A stretch of DNA of 8,659 nucleotides from an uncultured Clostridia bacterium. Its GTDB lineage: Bacteria > Bacillota > Clostridia > Christensenellales > Aristaeellaceae. Below, piece by piece: positions 6,050 through 8,659 of this stretch. Position 1 is the first letter of the stretch. The number at the start of each line of letters is the position of its first letter. Both the position numbers and the translations under genes were made by a program. Location of the stretch: positions 1-8,659 of the forward strand of contig CAMJXZ010000127.1 in assembly GCA_946409855.1 (NCBI GenBank). Direction: 5' to 3'. The notes beneath the pieces are model-generated. The model ran no database searches. It had not been told where the DNA came from and saw nothing but the letters and a program-made list of their open reading frames with translations.

Positions 6050-6979
6050 GTGAAAACATATGACAGGATCACCGACCTGATCGGGGGAACCCCGCTTTTA
6101 AAACTGACAAACTACAACCGGCTCAATTCGCTTGGCGCAACCATATACGGCAAGCTGGAATACTTCAACCCCGCCGGCAGCGTGAAGGACCGGATCGCGA
6201 AGGCCATGATTGACGACGCGGAAGCCAAGGGCATCCTGAAGCCCGACTCCGTGATCATTGAGCCCACCAGCGGCAACACCGGCATCGGCCTGGCCGCGGT
6301 GGCCGCGGCCCGCGGATACCGCATCATCCTGACCATGCCGGAAACCATGAGCATTGAACGGCGCAACCTGCTGAAAGCCTACGGAGCCGAACTGGTGCTG
6401 ACCGAAGGCGCGAAGGGCATGAAGGGCGCCATCGAGAAAGCCCATGAAATTGCCGCGGAAATTCCCCACAGTTTCATTCCCAGCCAGTTCACCAACGTGG
6501 CCAACCCGGAAGCGCACCGCCGGACCACCGGTCCCGAAATCTGGGAGGACACGGACGGAAAGGTGGACATCTTCGTGGCAGGCGTCGGCACCGGCGGAAC
6601 GATTTCCGGCGTCGGACAGTACCTGAAGGAAAAGAACCCCGCCGTCCGGATCGTGGCGGTGGAACCCGCAGGATCTCCCGTGCTTTCCCAGGGCACATCC
6701 GGACCGCACAAAATACAGGGCATCGGCGCGGGGTTTGTACCGGACACGCTGGACACCGCGGTCTATGACGAGATTATCGCCGTGGATAACGAGGACGCGT
6801 TTGACACCGGCCGGACCCTGGCCCGGAAAGAAGGCCTGCTGGTGGGCATCTCCTCCGGCGCGGCGGTGTGGGCCGCCACCGAACTTGCGAAACGCCCCGA
6901 GAACAAGGGAAAGATCATTGTAGCCCTGCTGCCGGATACCGGCGAGCGCTACCTGTCCACCCCCATGTTCTCCGATTAA
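6050..6979 (+). CDS. cysK: Cysteine synthase A (O-acetylserine sulfhydrylase)
   Basis: 309 residues, the usual CysK length. It makes L-cysteine from O-acetylserine and sulfide in the cytoplasm, using pyridoxal phosphate. The cofactor lysine is Lys46 in PAGSVKDR. The substrate loop TSGNTG is at 73-78 and the phosphate-binding GTGGT at 180-184. ISSGAA (Ser268-Ser269) is the late cofactor-contacting segment, and the C-terminus LLPDTGERYLST is characteristic of CysK rather than cystathionine beta-synthase, whose extra domains are absent. The start is GTG 6050, 11 bases after AGGAG (6034-6038). The ATGs at 6040 and 6060 are out of frame. It has its own near-consensus promoter and a dyad at the start point. 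No terminator separates it from the cysteine-rich leader ORF that starts 22 bases after its stop, so its transcript feeds the attenuator. Confidence 0.95.
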   Translation: MKTYDRITDLIGGTPLLKLTNYNRLNSLGATIYGKLEYFNPAGSVKDRIAKAMIDDAEAKGILKPDSVIIEPTSGNTGIGLAAVAAARGYRIILTMPETMSIERRNLLKAYGAELVLTEGAKGMKGAIEKAHEIAAEIPHSFIPSQFTNVANPEAHRRTTGPEIWEDTDGKVDIFVAGVGTGGTISGVGQYLKEKNPAVRIVAVEPAGSPVLSQGTSGPHKIQGIGAGFVPDTLDTAVYDEIIAVDNEDAFDTGRTLARKEGLLVGISSGAAVWAATELAKRPENKGKIIVALLPDTGERYLSTPMFSD

Positions 6980-7001
6980 TGATGAAAAGGAAGTACTGAC
7001 C

Positions 7002-7118
7002 ATGAATTCTGCAGCACGCCTCCTGAGCCGCCGGCATTCCCTTTCCGGAACGGTGATCCGCCGTCCCGTATCTGCCGCTGCCTCCGAAGGCATGCGCTGC
7101 TGTCTGTGTTGTAATTGA
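7002..7118 (+). CDS. Cysteine-rich leader peptide (putative attenuator ORF)
   Basis: A 38-codon ORF beginning MNSAARLLSRRHSL and ending MRCCLCCN-stop. Four of the last six residues are Cys (codons TGC, TGT, TGT, TGT at 7098-7103 and 7107-7112), and there are no other Cys codons. A good site, AAGGAAG at 6987-6993, lies eight bases before ATG 7002. No domain, signal peptide or membrane span is visible. The Cys cluster just before the stop, with competing RNA hairpins directly downstream, is the layout of amino-acid leader peptides such as TrpL and HisL; poly-cysteine leader ORFs acting as cysteine attenuators are known in mycobacteria. I infer that the peptide has no function beyond letting the ribosome gauge Cys-tRNA supply. 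A small Cys-rich metal-binding protein is a less likely alternative. Confidence 0.8.
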   Translation: MNSAARLLSRRHSLSGTVIRRPVSAAASEGMRCCLCCN

Positions 7119-7214
7119 AACACAGGCGGCCGATCAATATCAGCGTCAGGAAGACTGAATCCCGCCTGTTCCCGATCCGCGCGAAGCGGCCTGAGAACAA
7201 GGCGGGATTTCTTT
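7104..7214 (+). promoter_or_regulatory. Putative ribosome-mediated cysteine attenuator
   Basis: Three mutually exclusive pairings are visible. First, CTGTGTT (7104-7110, over the last Leu and Cys codons) pairs perfectly with AACACAG (7119-7125). Second, ACAGGCGG (7122-7129) pairs perfectly with CCGCCTGT (7162-7169). Third, AATCCCGCCT (7158-7167) pairs perfectly with AGGCGGGATT (7200-7209) as a terminator. The second shares bases with both others. Inferred logic: a ribosome stalled at the Cys codons blocks the first hairpin, the antiterminator forms and transcription continues. A ribosome that reaches the stop at 7116-7118 covers 7119 onward, so the terminator forms. Without translation, the first hairpin also favours termination. 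Confidence 0.78.
7158..7214 (+). terminator. Attenuator terminator between leader ORF and methyltransferase
   Basis: A ten-pair stem (7158-7167 with 7200-7209) extends inward with GTTC/GAAC (7168-7171 with 7195-7198, A7199 bulged). An inner CCGC/GCGG hairpin (7177-7180 with 7186-7189) has a GCGAA loop. The 3' side ends in TTTCTTT (7208-7214), U-rich but interrupted by one C, so termination may be incomplete. It lies 31 bases before the methyltransferase ATG. Confidence 0.8.
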
Positions 7215-7245
7215 ATACCTGCGCCGGAAAAGAAGAGGTGGTTTT

Positions 7246-8171
7246 ATGATCGATGATATGGAAAGCATTACCGCGAAGCTTTGCTCCTTCGCCCGCGCTT
7301 ACCATTCCAATCACGAGAAGAACAAGATTTTTGACGATTACCTTGCCTATGACCTGATGGGCAAGGAGGAATATGACGAGATCGGCCAGCTGATCGAGCA
7401 CGAATATGACAAAACCCGTTTCGACCTGGCCTACAACTTCAGCGGAAAAAGAATCTGAACCGGTACATATCCCCCATTCCCCTTTCCCGGGCCGCCTTTG
7501 CGGAGCGGGAACTGACCCGGTTTACCTGGCAGCGGGGCGAATGCCAGTACGTCATCTGCGGCGCCGGGATGGATACCTTCGCCTTCCGGAACGACAACCC
7601 CAACATCCGGATCTTTGAAATTGACCATCCGGACACCCAGCGCTACAAGCTGGAAAAGATCCGGTCGCTGGAATGGAACATCCCGGCCAACGTCCGCTAT
7701 GTGGCGGTGGACTTCGCGAAGGACGACATGGCGGCGGAGCTGAAGAAAGCGGGATACGATCCCGCCGCCCCCTCCTTCTTCGCGATCCTGGGGGTGACCT
7801 ATTACCTGACGCTGCCGGTTTTTGAGGAGACGCTGGAAAAGATCGGCGCCATTTCCTCCTTCGGCAGCAAGCTGGTTTTCGATTTCCCGGATGATACCAC
7901 GTTTGCGCCCGGCACGGCGGAACGGGTACACCGGCTGTCGGAAATCACCCGGTCCCTGGGCGAGGAAATGCAGCACGGCTACGCCCTGTCCGAGGTATCG
8001 GAAGCCCTGGAGCGGCACGGATTCCTGCTGGACGAGCACAACTCCCCCGAAAGGATCCAGAAACGGTTCTTTGACGGCCGGGCCGACGGCCAGCAGGCCT
8101 TTGAGAACATTCACTTTATCCTGGCCAAAAAGGGAGACCGGTTCAACGACAGCTATTACCTGTACATCTGA
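7246..8171 (+). pseudogene. Class I SAM-dependent methyltransferase (LCM/PPM1-like), frameshifted
   Basis: Two reading frames together make one methyltransferase. Frame one runs from ATG 7246 (behind GAGGTGG) to the TGA at 7456-7458: 70 residues including IFDDYLAYDLMGKEEYDEI, typical of the LCM N-terminus. The rest continues in the -1 frame to the stop at 8171. If one base is restored in the A5 tract at 7446-7450, the frames join as SGKKNLNRYISPIPLSRAAF into a protein of about 308 residues, normal for the family. It then carries the SAM motif CGAGMD (Gly106-Asp110), FEIDHPDTQRYK (Asp127 expected to bind the SAM ribose) and ILGVTYYLT. ATG 7569 lies inside the SAM motif and has no ribosome site, so the second part is not a separate gene. 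Cause: sequencing or assembly error, recent inactivation, or less likely programmed -1 slippage. The substrate is unknown; the product SAH would feed the pathway that includes LuxS downstream. Confidence 0.85.
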
Positions 8172-8219
8172 TCCCGCAAAGGAACCGGATTGCAGCATTG
8201 AAATGAAGGAGAAAAAGCC

Positions 8220-8659
8220 ATGGAGAGGATTGCCAGTTTTTCCGTGAACCATGACCGGCTGGACAAAGGGATGTATATCTCCCGCGTGGACGGGGACGTG
8301 GTCACCTACGATATCCGGATGAAAAAGCCCAACGGCGGCGACTATCTGGGCAACGGCGAGCTGCACACGTTTGAACACCTGTTCGCCACCTACGCCCGGA
8401 ACAGCGCTTACCGGGACAGCGTGATCTATGTGGGGCCCATGGGATGCCGCACCGGCTTCTACCTGCTGCTGCGGGACACGGTCAGCGGGGAGGACGCGAT
8501 CAGCCTGGTCCGGGAGTCCTTTGCCTTCATCGCGGCGTTCGAAGGGGAGATTCCCGGAGCGAAACGGCAGGAATGCGGAAACTGGCTGGAGCACGACCTG
8601 GCCGGCGCCCGCCGGACCGCCGCGGATATGCTTGACGTCCTGCGGGACTGGAAAAAAGA
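8220..8659 (+). CDS. luxS: S-ribosylhomocysteine lyase LuxS (3' end cut by window)
   Basis: 146 complete codons are present and the frame is still open at the window edge; LuxS is usually about 150-160 residues, so only a short tail is missing. The enzyme splits S-ribosylhomocysteine into homocysteine and DPD, the precursor of autoinducer-2, as part of SAH recycling. The metal site is complete: HTFEH (His49, His53) and ECGNW (Cys119). Glu52 and Cys76 (in GPMGCRTGFYLLL) match the catalytic Glu and Cys. ATG 8220 follows AAGGAG (8206-8211) by eight bases. It lies 48 bases after the methyltransferase stop with no terminator between, so both are probably co-transcribed behind the cysteine attenuator. 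Homocysteine can be turned to methionine, or to cysteine by reverse transsulfuration where those enzymes exist, which would fit cysteine control. Confidence 0.95.
   Translation, partial: MERIASFSVNHDRLDKGMYISRVDGDVVTYDIRMKKPNGGDYLGNGELHTFEHLFATYARNSAYRDSVIYVGPMGCRTGFYLLLRDTVSGEDAISLVRESFAFIAAFEGEIPGAKRQECGNWLEHDLAGARRTAADMLDVLRDWKK

Noticed and set aside
6040..6063. Short ORF MTDRENI overlapping the cysK start
   Set aside because: The AGGAG site ends one base before its ATG, too close for initiation, whereas GTG 6050 gives an acceptable 11-base gap and leads into full-length CysK.
7119..7214. T-box or SAM riboswitch instead of a peptide attenuator
   Set aside because: No T-box sequence (TGGNACCGCG-like) or SAM-I core motifs are visible, and the leader is short and fully explained by the ORF plus three hairpins.
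7569..8171. Treating the 200-residue frame as an independent gene
   Set aside because: Its first ATG is inside the SAM-binding motif, there is no ribosome site before it, and family-like sequence continues upstream in the same frame to the A5 tract.

Overview
The window looks like a chromosomal segment of a GC-rich Clostridia-type Firmicute. The support is strong AGGAGG-like ribosome binding sites, genes packed on one strand, short UUCG-loop terminators, a LuxS protein and the general character of the proteins. I cannot name the genus. All supported genes lie on the + strand.

Region 1 (1-1330): a stand-alone AAA ATPase with a DUF4143-type C-terminus, preceded by three imperfect ~15-bp direct repeats spaced about two helical turns apart. 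Its base composition is much more AT-rich than that of everything downstream, so it is probably a separate, perhaps acquired, unit.

Region 2 (1437-5825): a tight five-gene operon that ends in a clean terminator. In order it holds an E2/CAT-fold acyltransferase-like protein, an LPG-synthase-TM/flippase-like membrane protein, a GT4 glycosyltransferase, a GtrA-family membrane protein and a PlsC-like acyltransferase. Together these suggest building and moving a glycolipid or envelope glycan precursor. Both acyltransferase-like proteins have lost residues that are catalytic in the textbook families, and the glycosyltransferase has a conservative change in its EX7E motif.

Region 3 (5883-8659): a sulfur-metabolism transcript. 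A near-consensus promoter with a nested palindrome at the start point drives cysK (cysteine synthase). Then comes a 38-codon leader ORF ending in RCCLCCN, followed by an RNA segment that can fold into competing hairpins: one over the Cys codons, a perfect 8-bp antiterminator, and a terminator. This is the layout of a classical ribosome-mediated attenuator that senses cysteine. Downstream are a SAM-dependent methyltransferase of the LCM/PPM1 type, broken by a -1 frameshift at an A5 tract, and luxS (S-ribosylhomocysteine lyase), which runs off the window. The model is that cysteine shortage lets transcription pass from cysK into the SAM/SAH/homocysteine recycling genes.

The most interesting item is the putative cysteine attenuator between cysK and the methyltransferase-luxS pair. 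I saw no tRNA, rRNA, CRISPR array, insertion sequence or origin.
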